From Crossaster papposus (lineage: Eukaryota > Echinodermata > Asteroidea > Velatida > Solasteridae), in NCBI GenBank assembly GCA_037893245.1, contig JBAIAA010000313.1, positions 866,001 to 930,000 of the forward strand: 64,000 nucleotides of DNA, read 5' to 3'. Below the pieces are notes generated by a model. That model searched no databases. It was not told where the DNA came from and saw nothing but the letters and a program-made list of their open reading frames with translations. Positions 1-10,583 of the stretch are shown piece by piece; within the stretch, counting starts at the first letter, position 1, and each line of letters starts with the position of its first letter. The translations under genes and the position numbers were made by a program.

Positions 1-869
1 TGCACCTCAAAAAATTGAGTTTATTTTTACTTTTTTCGTAACTTTCGTTCTAAATTGTTTATCGGGATCGAGTAAACACTAACGTGTTCAGTACCCCTTC
101 GGAACCCGTTCAACTGTCACTCCGGGGTTCGGAAATCGCGCGGAGTTAAAACTACACGATGTTGTCGGGAAAAATCTGGGGCCGAACGCGTGGACGCGTG
201 GATCGGTTTTTCTCGGGAAAAGTTGGGCGGAGCAAAAGGGCTTCATTCACAAAAAGTATAAGCTGTCGTACATCCACCCTACTGCTATTTTATGTGCATT
301 ATTCGATAGCTGAAAGTCAGGGGTTTCAAATGAAGGTTTTACTTGCAGTTTCTGACATAGAAAAGTCGTACAATTTTGGGGATAAACATTGGTTAGATTT
401 TCGGCGCACGGACAGTCTGTGTGTGGATGTCTTCAGTCGCGGTGAGTGAACTGAACACCCTACTTTAGATGCTCGTAGACAAAAGCACATTGTTTCCTTT
501 ACAGTCAAGGTCCTATTTAATTTAGTGAACTGCCAATCAGTGAAGGCCCACACTGTAGTTAACACTCGACACCAGGATTCTCTGTTTTTTTGTCATCACT
601 AGTATGAGTATGCCAGAACTCAAACCCTGAAAAACACACCTGGCCATGTTTTCCCCCGAATCTGGAGTAGTTTGCCATCACATATAAGGGACTCTCTTTT
701 GATTCAATCTTTTTCACAATTCAACACAAGATTATCTAATCATTATAAAGAGTGTTAAGCTACACGTATTCATGTTTTTGTACAAATAATTCAGGTTAGT
801 GAGTGCAAAAGAGGTTTGATGGGGTGACGAATGGAAAGTTCCCTGCTGAAAGTAAAATGTCAACAAATA

Positions 870-1140
870 TTTGCTAGGGTGTTTGTGTTTTGTATTGTTT
901 TGTGTAAATTTGTTTTGTGTTTAATTGTTTTGTGTCTAGTTGGTTTGTTTTGTGTCTAGTTGTTGTTTTTTTGTGTTAGGTAAATTGTTTTGTTTTGTGT
1001 TTAGTTGTTTTGTGTTGTGTACGTTGTTTTTGTGTTAATATGTTTTGTTTTGTGTTAATATGTTTTGTTTTGTGTTAATTTGTTTAGTTTTGTGTTTAGT
1101 AGTTTTGTGTTGTGTGTTTGTTTGGTTTTGTTTTTTCTAT
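870..1140. repeat. Low-complexity TTTTGTGTT-rich tract
   Basis: Irregular repeats of TTTTGTGTT(A/T) variants run through the stretch. It is a degenerate microsatellite without coding potential. Confidence 0.7.
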
Positions 1141-1369
1141 TTGTTATGACTATATAATATTTGTTTTACGTCAGCTTTTCTTGCCTTTGATAAATTGTAA
1201 AAATTGTAATTTTTGAAAACTTGTAATTTTGTCAATGTTATTCACTATCATTTAATCATCCTTTTCTTGTTTTGTTTTTCTTGTTTTAATTTAAAGTTGT
1301 AATTCCTGTAAAGTTGTAATATTTATCTAGATTTTATTCGTTTGTATGTAACCATTCGAGTAAGGATTG

Positions 1370-1525
1370 ACAGGCTTTCGAGTCACAGTGTTTAATTATA
1401 CTTTTGTCAATCCTGGCCAGCTGGAATTGGATTGTTTTTGTTTAGTTAAATCTGTTTATTTTGTGAATCGTTTGTTGTATGTTGCCAATGCTATTGGCCG
1501 AATAAATAATAATAATAATAATAAA
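1370..1525 (+). mobile_element. Retroelement 3' tail ending in (AAT)n
   Basis: The segment ends in 'ttggccgaataaa' followed by a run of AAT triplets (1501-1523). This is the usual form of the 3' end of a non-LTR element with a short-repeat tail. No coding part remains, so the family is unknown. Confidence 0.4.
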
Positions 1526-1686
1526 GATGTGTGACCCTGTATATCGCGCGCAGTGGGGTAGTCATGGTAGTGGGACTATGTCAATGTCATCCCACATCAA
1601 TATATTACAATTATACATTCATTTAAAGCGTATATTCGTTGTAAACTGTACGGTATTCCCCCCTTATTTGATTTCTTAAATAATAC

Positions 1687-1785
1687 CTTCAGTTTGTGTG
1701 CTTCACTGATACAGTGTTGAAAGTTTCCGAGGTAGAAAGCGTTGCGAATCTCGAAAAGTTCGTCCACGTCGCTCTGCGCTGCCAT
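1687..1785 (-). CDS. COPE: Coatomer subunit epsilon (COPE), first coding exon, partial gene
   Basis: COPE is the epsilon subunit of the COPI coat, which drives Golgi-to-ER and intra-Golgi vesicle traffic on the cytosolic face of the membrane. The exon encodes 33 residues; the stretch [14 protein letters not shown] followed by [13 protein letters not shown] closely matches the N-terminus of animal COPE, the start of its TPR-like solenoid (family knowledge from memory). It ends in a good donor, CTGAAG|GTATTA, in phase 0. I chose the ATG at 1785 because it has A at -3 and G at +4 and gives a normal N-terminus; an in-frame ATG at 1800 would add five residues. The other exons must lie left of base 1; I found none in 1-1686. 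Fairly sure of the family, and sure the gene is incomplete here. Confidence 0.82.
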
Positions 1786-1800
1786 GATGGAATGATGCAT

Positions 1801-2660
1801 GATGGGTACACGTTGGCTTTGACTATTTTATGTTTTATATTTTGTGGAACCAACGGCTGTTGTGTGTATCGTGTAGCAAAGATTATCAGACTTTTTGGAG
1901 TTACTGAAGTGGTAACAACTGAAAGTCATTACAAGTAAGTTTCATTTAATTTAATTTATTTTTGTTTACCCTGGGTTAAATCAGATCAGTGCATTGTACT
2001 GCTCTAGCTCTCTAATGATGCCCAGCAAATTTACAACAACAAATTACAAAATTGCACATTAAAGTTATCATACATAAAAAACAGAACATGTAAAATACAA
2101 TACAGACAAAAATAAACTTACATGTCACAAAAACAATACATAAAATAGACATAATAAAATAGACATAATAATAATAAAAACGTAAGAGTCCATAGCATTC
2201 GCACGGCGAAACCATGGAGGAAGGAAAACAGTTTTCCTTCCTCCATGGCGAAACCAAACCCATATTTATCATCCCAACACACACACAATAAGGTTGACAC
2301 AAATGGTCCCAAGAACAAAGACATGCCCAAATATAATAACATGTATTCCAGAAACACTAGTTAAAATACTGATCCAAATTTTAAACCAAGTGCTACATAT
2401 CCCTCAGACATGTCAAAATACCCCAAATAAACCATGTTTTTACAATCCCTCAGCAACCCAACCCAAACATAATACCTTTAACCCAAGCCAAGCTCAACTC
2501 TCCAAATTTATTTTAAAAAGTACATTGAGGCCCTAAAGGCCCTTTTTATGGTGTGCCAGCTTCGGCTGCACATGCTTCGGCTGCATCCAAATCAACTGTC
2601 TAGAGCTAGGTCTACATGCGCCTATTGAAAAATACGCAGGGACGCGCTGACAATAGACGT
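1801..2660. other. COPE 5' side: no gene recognised
   Basis: This is the region upstream of COPE on the minus strand and should contain its promoter and 5' UTR, but I see no clear TATA or initiator. Apart from the hairpin at 2212-2248 I see no defined element. Open frames at 1696-1938, 2012-2302 and 2294-2536 have no recognisable homology. Confidence 0.4.
2212..2248. repeat. Perfect 18-bp hairpin with 1-nt loop
   Basis: The arm CCATGGAGGAAGGAAAAC at 2212-2229 is repeated as its exact complement at 2231-2248. Confidence 0.8.
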
Positions 2661-2661
2661 A

Positions 2662-2813
2662 GGCCGTGTCCGAAACGGGCTTCCAGAGCTACGGCTACGT
2701 CTATTGCCAGCCTGTTCACGTGTATTTGTAATGGGCGAACGCTTAGACAATAGTCACTAGACAAGAGATTCGGACGTGGCCGTAGCCTCTTAAGTCACGT
2801 TTCGGACACGGCC
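2662..2813. mobile_element. Short divergent GGCCGTGTCCGAAACG MITE
   Basis: Both ends are GGCCGTGTCCGAAACG and its complement. Inside is 'agctacggctacgtct', as in the ~500-bp copies at 20399, 37697 and 45928. At 152 bp it is a short or deleted family member. No clear target duplication. Confidence 0.7.
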
Positions 2814-2840
2814 CCTGGACACAAGGATTGCACGCACAAT

Positions 2841-3105
2841 CCACTGACCTCAACACCTGGACAGATCATTGTCCATATTCTGCTGTGCTAACACTTGAAG
2901 TCGGCGCGAACTGGAAGTGCAACATGGCGTCACTGCTGTGAGCCAATGAAATGTCCAGTTGTAGAGGTCAGTGGATTTACCAACCAACTGAACTCTACAC
3001 CTGGACATTTCATTGGCTCACAGCAGTGACGCCATGTTGCACTTCTCTGCATGCCGACTTCAAAATGAAACAATGGATGATCTGTCCATGTATAGAGGTC
3101 AGTGG
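2841..3105. repeat. Foldback (palindromic) element, 265 bp
   Basis: The ends CCACTGACCTC and its complement pair. Further in, 'tggacatttcattggctcac' pairs with its complement across a centre near 2985. It is almost wholly self-complementary, like a MITE. No coding capacity. Confidence 0.75.
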
Positions 3106-4315
3106 CACAATCAAGTAAACGTCAGAAGTAAACAAACGATGTTTTTTCCCCATCTTGCCTCACTGGAACAATAGGCATACGGCAAGACATTCAGGTCAAT
3201 CTCCTTTCAACCAGTGGCCTATGAAATAGGATAAGTAAACAATGAGATTTGAAGCTTTGCATGGTGGAGACTAGACTTAGAACGATTTGGGGTAACACCA
3301 TGTGAAAGGATCTCTTTTGAGAAGAGGTAGGGCAGTGGTTCTGATAAGTAAACAACATAAAACTGAAACGTTTCGGAGATTTCAGGATGATGCACCCGTT
3401 AACAGTTCATCCACAATCAGAAAATAGACCCCTGGGAGAAGCAACGTTATATACTCACCAAGGACTGATGATACCATAACGGCACAATGAACTCACTAAG
3501 TATCAGCTCATGCGTATCTATACAGCTATATTTAATTAACAGTTCTATTGGTACGCTTTAGTAGACACCATAGTAGACAGTGGGGGCACCGGCACTTCAG
3601 ATCATCGAAATAGTTAGCCAGTCTTTTCAAAACCTTTCTTCAGCCATTTTTTTGTTTGCCTTTTTTTTTTTTAAGGAGGGACCTTTTCAGGATCCACCCC
3701 GAGGCACGACTCGAAACTGGGGCGTCTAATGATTTGCTAAGTGCTTTCGTGAAATGAGATGAAAAGATGGCATTTTATTTCTTTTTTTCTCGCGCCAATC
3801 GGACCACTCAATCTCATCGCGTGTGATCTGGTGTGAATTTCTGCCGGCAACCGGCAGGAAGCCAGGCGCCAGGGACCGTGGTGGCGATCGACCACACGGA
3901 GAATGTTCTGCATTCTGTTGCTAATATTCCGATCTCATCATTAAGAGCTAGCTGCTTAGTACAAGCAAAGATCTTCTATACGTATTATGCCTGATTCGTT
4001 CAACAAAACAAAAAAAAAACAGGCCGCCGTCTACACTCCATGTCCACCGAACCGTACTTTTTTTAACTATTTTGTTTTGCACGATCACGGCTGCATCGAC
4101 ACCAACAAAATGTGTCCTGTTACACAAAAAAATACTTGAAAAAGTGACAATAAAATTCGGAAAAGTTTAATCCCTGTACATTTTCAATGGCAGATTTCGC
4201 TTCTTGCCTCGCGGAAACAATTTGCACATTATTATCATTATTTTATTAGTGAAAAGGCTTAATAACAATGAGGGCCTATAGGTTTGCGGGAACGGAGGCT
4301 GAATAAGATATACAT
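3106..4315. other. No gene or defined repeat recognised
   Basis: Unique-looking, AT-leaning DNA with a T-run near 3660. I see no exon, RNA gene or inverted-repeat element. Confidence 0.4.
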
Positions 4316-4440
4316 GTATTTAATTATTTAGAGATATCTTCTATTATTTAGAGATATATCTAATTATTTAGAAAATCTATTTTAGAGATATCTTTAATTA
4401 TAAAAATCTATAAAAAAAACCTCTAAAATATCTTCAAATA
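4316..4440. repeat. AT-rich tandem of TTTAGAGATATCTT-like units
   Basis: Imperfect units of about 25 bp with 'atttagagatatc' alternate with near-palindromic ATTTAGAAAATC stretches. Confidence 0.6.
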
Positions 4441-7106
4441 AGTGATACATGTTAAATGGGCTCTCCGTAGATGAATCTTATGAGCTGACGTCATTAACAA
4501 GTGTTGGTACACTACAAGTTTGGTTGCAACCATCCCATCGACCCACAGAGGGTCCCACCCACCCGGTGCCGCCGATTAACAATAGCGCCCTCATTGTTAA
4601 GTTAAGCCCTTTGATTGTAATCCACCATGTTTTTTCAACTCCCAAGACGATGTTAACCTGTAAAGAAAATAGAACAAAAAAATGTCGTAGGACACCAAAC
4701 AGTCATCTGGTGTAGTCAACACTATGTTATAGTCGGGTGCAGGCCAATGCAATCCCCGCGCACCACACGTCAGATGCCGACTTCCTGGAGTAGTAATTGT
4801 GTTGTTCAGGTGGTGACTCGTCGGATTGATATTCGACATGTTACCAGTACAAATGTTAAGACTTGTTGCCATTGTTATTTTCAATATTGCTTTTCCCGTA
4901 TCTCGATCTCAGCTCAGGAGACTCGAAGCGCTTTAATCCAGTGCACATACCCCTGTTTTAAGGGTCATGAAAACCGCCTAAGAACTAACCCAAATTGTTT
5001 CCCATATCTCGATTTTAGACGAGCAGAGTACCAAATAAGAACGGTTGGTCAGTTAACCGGCAATGAGTTTCAAAATGGATCTTGCCCATGTCTCGATTTC
5101 GAATAGGAAACTCGTTAAAGTTTCAAACGATTATCCAAGACGTGTTTTAAGTCCCATATACTTATAGTTAGCGTAAAAATACCGAGTTCAATCTGTATTG
5201 TGTGCACCACGCGCCATGGGTGCTGCATTTTGGACTCTGTGCGAGGGGTACAGCGCCCTCTCGCGATGCGATTGTACATTATACCACAAAACTTTACCAA
5301 TACAAAGTTGACTAAATGGGATTTCAATCAAGTTCTTTTTTAATTTAAAGTTGGATGATTTATGTAGCAATTCCAATATTTTCAGTATCAGTAATTCCCA
5401 GCAATGTATATACAGGTGACATATACACCTGGACTATACGATGAAAGTATAACAGTTAAGCGAACAAATCCCCAGCCTTAAGGCAATGCATTTTTAGTCA
5501 CACACGATCCATAGATTGATAAACACCTGTTATATCGCCTGTCGAATGGATCAAGTGCGCTTACCTTCGATCGGAGAACTCGATAATTCCGCGACCTGAC
5601 CAGGTGATATTATATCCCAACTACCGGCAGATGGTGTGATGGGTGGCGTCCTGTCCAGAAGTTGACGACATTGGTTGTGCAATCAATTATAGTTTTGCAG
5701 AAAAGATCAATCCGAGCAACAACAACAAAAAAGAAAAAAAACCAAGCGCAGCTGCCGTACGTGATATTGCGCAGGGTGACGTAAGAATGATCTATGAGAT
5801 ATCATTTGTTTTGGCAGTGTAACAGCAGCCACATCACGTCGGTTTCAGCCGCACTTTTCAACTGCGCATGTGCGACTCATGCATGGGCTTATTTCCATAC
5901 GTAACGTGGGCTGCAGATTTTACAGCGATGATGCATTTTGTCGTTTTATACACCATTTAATTTTGGAACCCTTTTTATTATATCACTCACTGTTCAGTTC
6001 ATTTACTGTATATTTGTCGAAGAAGTGTTGAACATATATTTTCCGAGAACGTAAAAACAGTGATTTTTTGAAACCACCGTCTTTTTTCAGATGTCGTTTG
6101 TTTACATTTTGGACCATTTTGTTTTCGAAAGAAAAAAATTATTTAAAGTTCTCCTAACATCCATACTTGTACATAACAGTAGATAGATTATCAAGTAATC
6201 AGATTTGGGAACACATTTTTGCTAGATTTTGTTGATGGACAATGCTAGAATATTGTCCAAAAAATGTCCCCAAAACATATTGAATACCTGTATGGACGTT
6301 ACTACGATGGCAAAAACATTCGAGGTACGATATCGCATATCGCCAGCAATAAACAAACCGCGACAATACTGTTTAGTTGGTTTTAAAAATTTATTAAATT
6401 TTATCAAAACAAAAACATCTAGCGAAGAGATATCGATTGTTTATACAAAAATAACCCTGTGAGTTTTTCATGTTCAGCACTTTATTGCATGTGGAAACTT
6501 TCAATATCCCGAAATCTTAAATGAAATTGTGACACACGAACGATCGAAACTCAAAATGTTTAGCACCTTGGCACTTTACAAGGAAAACAAATCAACACAA
6601 GATAATTGTTCGTGAAAGGGGATTTTAGCCATAGTAGGGCTTGCTTAATACAAACAGAACACTTTTCCAGTAAACATTTATATAAATGTCGCGCGTAAAT
6701 AAAACAGTTAAACTTTGCATCTAACAAAAGGAAGTGCGTGGTTGCTAGGGCGATTTCGTATGGTTTCCGATTGCACAGTCAAGTTGCCGCCGCACCTATG
6801 GATAACTCATATTGCACGTTCTATGGGGGTGAAACGTACGTGACATGGGGTTGAATTTGTAGGTGGCACCAAGGGGGCTCTGAAGGCAACTTATAATATT
6901 GGCTGTGTGCACTTCAAGATTTCAAACGGGGTGGGAAAACACCCAGAGCACCTCCCATCCACCCCCGTGCACCACCCTATGCAGCCCAGCCCACCTCCCT
7001 CCGGTAATGACAACAAAATTGTGACTAAAGTTTCCGCAAAACAACTGTCAGTTTTTGCTAATGTTATATCATTAATGCTTTAATAACACATTAACCAAAT
7101 GTGTTA
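4441..7106. other. No gene or defined repeat recognised
   Basis: About 2.7 kb without a supported feature. The frame at 4747-5106 (119 codons) shows no known motif and no clear coding signal. 6220-6460 is AT-rich with overlapping short frames on both strands. Confidence 0.4.
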
Positions 7107-7110
7107 TTAA

Positions 7111-7451
7111 AGGTAGGATACACCATTTGTAATTGCTTAATGAATGGGTCGATTGGGGGGGGGGGGGGGGGGGGGGGGGGGTTGTATTTTATAGTAAATA
7201 TCGTTTGACTGACCTGTCCAAAGTTTTACAATCATGGTTGCCGAGAAAAACACAAAAAACAGCGTCTGTTTTCAACCGGCATCGAGCAGTTATTCTTATG
7301 TTATTTGTGTTTTTTCAGAATAATTACAGGATATCTAGCGCAATCATTTTGCTGGATGCCTAGAATCATTATTTACTTTCAGATGAGTAAGATATTTCTT
7401 AATAATTCGGTAGTAATTTTTTTCGATATCTGCAAATGGTGTATCCTACCT
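7111..7451. mobile_element. TTAA-target MITE (AGGTAGGATACACC family), complete copy
   Basis: Terminal repeats AGGTAGGATACACCAT and its complement are flanked by TTAA at 7107-7110 and 7452-7455. The inside carries a run of about 24 G. Related copies lie at 26403, 29163, 36718, 49265, 52203, 54841 and 56219. A TTAA duplication points to piggyBac- or Kolobok-type mobilisation; that assignment is inference. Confidence 0.8.
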
Positions 7452-7506
7452 TTAATGTGCGCTGTGGAGTATGTTCTTACAGGGTCCGAATGCAAAGCCG
7501 GAGGAT

Positions 7507-7656
7507 GCACATGCACATGTACATGTACATGTACATGCACATGTACATGCACATGTACATGCACATGCACATGCACATGTACATGCACATGCACATGTAC
7601 ATGTACATGTACATGTCGGTGTACATGTACATGTACATGTATATGTACATGTACAT
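7507..7656. repeat. (ACATGT/ACATGC)n hexanucleotide microsatellite
   Basis: Alternating ACATGT and ACATGC units occupy about 150 bp. They leave several frames open on both strands (Cys-Thr, His-Val and Met-Tyr repeats), which are artefacts. Confidence 0.95.
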
Positions 7657-8159
7657 GACTGTAACGTATACATGCTAAAGTCAAATAACATTTCAGCACA
7701 TTCTGTTTAATGTTTGAAATCGCTCGCGTCTGTGCGCGGCAGTAAATCATAAGGTTGCTCATTTGCGCAGCGCAGCTGCAAAAGCACCAATCAATCAATA
7801 CTATTAGCTGAGATATCCGATCGATATATAGCCTACGTTTGGCAAGTGAGTACAATAAAAAAACAAACCAAACAGTTAATAGAGGCGGCCGGATTTCAAA
7901 ACAGTACTCGTCAAAATGCATTTAAGTTGCGTTATCTCTATAGTACAACGGACTCAGGGCGTAAGACTTGTATAATTGACATGCGGGCTTTCCAAAATTT
8001 CCAAAATGTTCCAGGCCATTTTGTGGACCAGGAGTGTAATATTGTCAAATGGTGACACGTAAATCAGAACTAGTACCAATGTTTTGGATTCTAGTAAATA
8101 TCCTTGTACGTCTGTAAATAAAAACAGTTTGTAACTTTCTGTAAATGTTCTTGTATTTA
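7657..8159. other. No feature recognised
   Basis: Unique-looking DNA between the microsatellite and a LINE-like tail. The frames at 7846-8055 and 7954-8346 have no recognisable homology. Confidence 0.4.
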
Positions 8160-8272
8160 CATGTATATGTACTGTTATTTTATTTATTAATGATGTATGC
8201 AGGGCCCCAATGAAAACCAGTTTTAAAACTGATTGGGCACACCCTGGGTAACGAAATGAAATAAATAAATAA
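8160..8272 (+). mobile_element. LINE 3' tail with terminal hairpin and (AAAT)n
   Basis: The segment contains the hairpin 'ccagttttaaaactg', then 'gggcacaccctgggtaacg' and an (AAAT)n tail. This arrangement is typical of the 3' end of L2/Rex-like non-LTR elements (from memory). No reverse transcriptase is left. Confidence 0.5.
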
Positions 8273-9218
8273 GTCCAATGCATGTGCAGGAAAACAGTTT
8301 TTGGCCTGTGATATTGGTCACAATGCTGGGAGGATTTAAATTTCAATTTGATTTTGACCGGATATCTTACGTCTTCGTCTGACGGAGAGCGAACACAATT
8401 TAACGCCAGGAGTGTATCAATAGCGCAAGGACGAGGGCTTATTCTGTAGTCCTGTTATTTATACGACTGTCGAGTGTTTATTTTTTCTATTCATTTTGTC
8501 TTCTCCAAGACGAATCTGGCATTTCATCTGCTACACGGTTCCTTTCTCATTGAAAACAAACTGTACAGTGCCATTTAAGACCTTCGCATCAATCAATGTA
8601 AAGTCAGGAATTTATCGCTCTTCGTCGAGGATTTATAGCAGCAGAGTGAGAACATGGAATGAATAGGAATGACGAATCAGCCTGAGTCCTTAGCTCAGTT
8701 CATAAATCAGTTAACTTGTCTTGTGGAGTCAATGCGAAAATGGCGCGAACGTACGTCAGCTGGTATTCAGCTGCCACTAATGGCCAGCAATGCCGTCATT
8801 TACTGGACATGGTGAGACGCCTAGTTTCCATTTAAAAATGTACTTTCAGGGCTTTTATCGAGCTAATTAGGTGGGTTTTTTTTTGGTTTTTGTTTGTTTT
8901 TTGTTTTTTGTTTTTTTGTTTTTTAAAGTTTTGTTTGGTTTTTGTTGTTGTTTTGTTGTTGTTGTTGTTGTGGAAATCGTTCAAGTGAGAATTAAGAGGG
9001 TATAGATTGATGAAAAAAGTGTCTTTATAACATACCTTGCATAATCGTGTGTTATAGTTATTTGTAAGGCGCTAGGATAGCGTTTGTGCTATACTTGTTA
9101 TGAACACAATATCAACATTGACGGACGCGCAATTGAATCATGCCCGAAACCTATTACACTATTACCACGGAACATTCTGACCCCAAAAGACGATTGGCAC
9201 ACTGAACCTTCGCTCGTG
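8273..9218. other. No gene recognised; T-rich stretch 8875-8970
   Basis: The only structured part is a (GTTTTTT)n/(GTT)n low-complexity tract at 8875-8970. Confidence 0.4.
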
Positions 9219-9330
9219 TCCAGTTCACACCAAATCTATCCAATCTGGAGCCAATTTCATATAACATGTAACCACAAAATGTGCTTAGCCCAACAAATTC
9301 TTGCTCTGACCAAAACTCCATGTGCTTCAT
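9219..9330. mobile_element. Partial copy of the GGGGCCAATTTCAT MITE
   Basis: It begins 'tctggagccaatttcatat' and continues 'gtgcttagcccaac', like one end of the palindromic element at 14597, 16455, 35002, 38516 and 52793. The other end is missing. Confidence 0.55.
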
Positions 9331-9408
9331 TCAAAGCAAAAAAACACCTGAATACCACAAATAATAAACATCAACTAAAATGTTAGTTTGTACCTAACCC
9401 TATTTTTT

Positions 9409-10278
9409 CGTGCAACACCGAATCGTGCAACACCGAATCGTGCAACACCGAACCGTGCAACACCGAACCGTGCAACACCGAACCGTGCAACACCGAACCG
9501 TGCAACACCGAACCGTGCAACACCGAACCGTGCAACACCGAACCGTGCAACACCGAACCGTGCAACACCGAACCGTGCAACACCGAACCGTGCAACACCG
9601 AACCGTGCAACACCGAACCGTGCAACACCGAACCGTGCAACACCGAACCGTGCAACACCGAACCGTGCAACACCGAACCGTGCAACACCGAACCGTGCAA
9701 CACCGAACCGTGCAACACCGAACCGTGCAACACCGAACCGTGCAACACCGAACCGTGCAACACCGAACCGTGCAACACCGAACCGTGCAACACCGAACCG
9801 TGCAACACCGAACCGTGCAACACCGAACCGTGCAACACCGAACCGTGCAACACCGAACCGTGCAACACCGAACCGTGCAACACCGAACCGTGCAACACCG
9901 AACCGTGCAACACCGAACCGTGCAACACCGAACCGTGCAACACCGAACCGTGCAACACCGAACCGTGCAACACCGAACCGTGCAACACCGAACCGTGCAA
10001 CACCGAACCGTGCAACACCGAACCGTGCAACACCGAACCGTGCAACACCGAACCGTGCAACACCGAACCGTGCAACACCGAACCGTGCAACACCGAACCG
10101 TGCAACACCGAACCGTGCAACACCGAACCGTGCAACACCGAACCGTGCAACACCGAACCGTGCAACACCGAACCGTGCAACACCGAACCGTGCAACACCG
10201 AACCGTGCAACACCGAACCGTGCAACACCGAACCGTGCAACACCGAACCGTGCAACACCGAACCGTGCAACACCGAAC
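9409..10278. repeat. Perfect 15-bp satellite, 58 units
   Basis: The unit CGTGCAACACCGAAC occurs 58 times head to tail (870 bp / 15). The only variants seen are the first two units, which have T instead of C at the last base. The period is a multiple of three and the unit lacks stops in several frames, so spurious open frames of about 300-390 codons arise on both strands. No flanking duplication or transposon end is visible. Confidence 0.97.
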
Positions 10279-10579
10279 CGTGCCCCTTATTTCGGCATCA
10301 TTAAGTCAGAAACGTTTACTTTGGTATATACGGGCAAGTTGTGCGTAAACATTTCCTTTGTTAAGCGATCGTTTCACAACTTTTTCTTTTCAATTATATA
10401 TTATATTTGGTTGGTCATCTTATTGCATACTTTTCATGTTCTTCAAGGTTCAGTGAACACAAACATTATTCGAATGACATGTTTAACGTCGTGTTGGTCC
10501 ACTCTCACCTGGTTCAGACAGGCGTTCAAGAGTCGCGCCAAAACAAATTAATGAATTAAGTCCGCCAACAGTCTGACGT
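10279..10579. other. No feature recognised
   Basis: Spacer between the 15-bp satellite and the left TTAA of the large inverted-repeat element. Confidence 0.4.
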
Positions 10580-10583
10580 TTAA

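Larger units (their letters stand above)
1..1686 (-). other. COPE intron 1 (partial), with T-rich and repeat DNA
   Basis: This follows the COPE exon 1 donor on the minus strand and runs off the window. No further COPE exon was recognised. It holds a T/G-rich stretch at 870-1140 and a retroelement-like tail at about 1370-1525. The short reading frames at 159-449 and 326-565 have no recognisable homology and look like chance. Confidence 0.6.

Noticed and set aside
7305..7921. Cys-Thr, His-Val and Met-Tyr repeat frames
   Set aside because: Caused by the ACATGT/ACATGC microsatellite on both strands.
9383..10551. Long open frames of 296-387 codons on both strands (HGSVL-, RATPN- and VQHRT-type repeats)
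   Set aside because: They arise wholly from the 15-bp satellite, whose period keeps several frames free of stops. Nothing outside the array supports coding.
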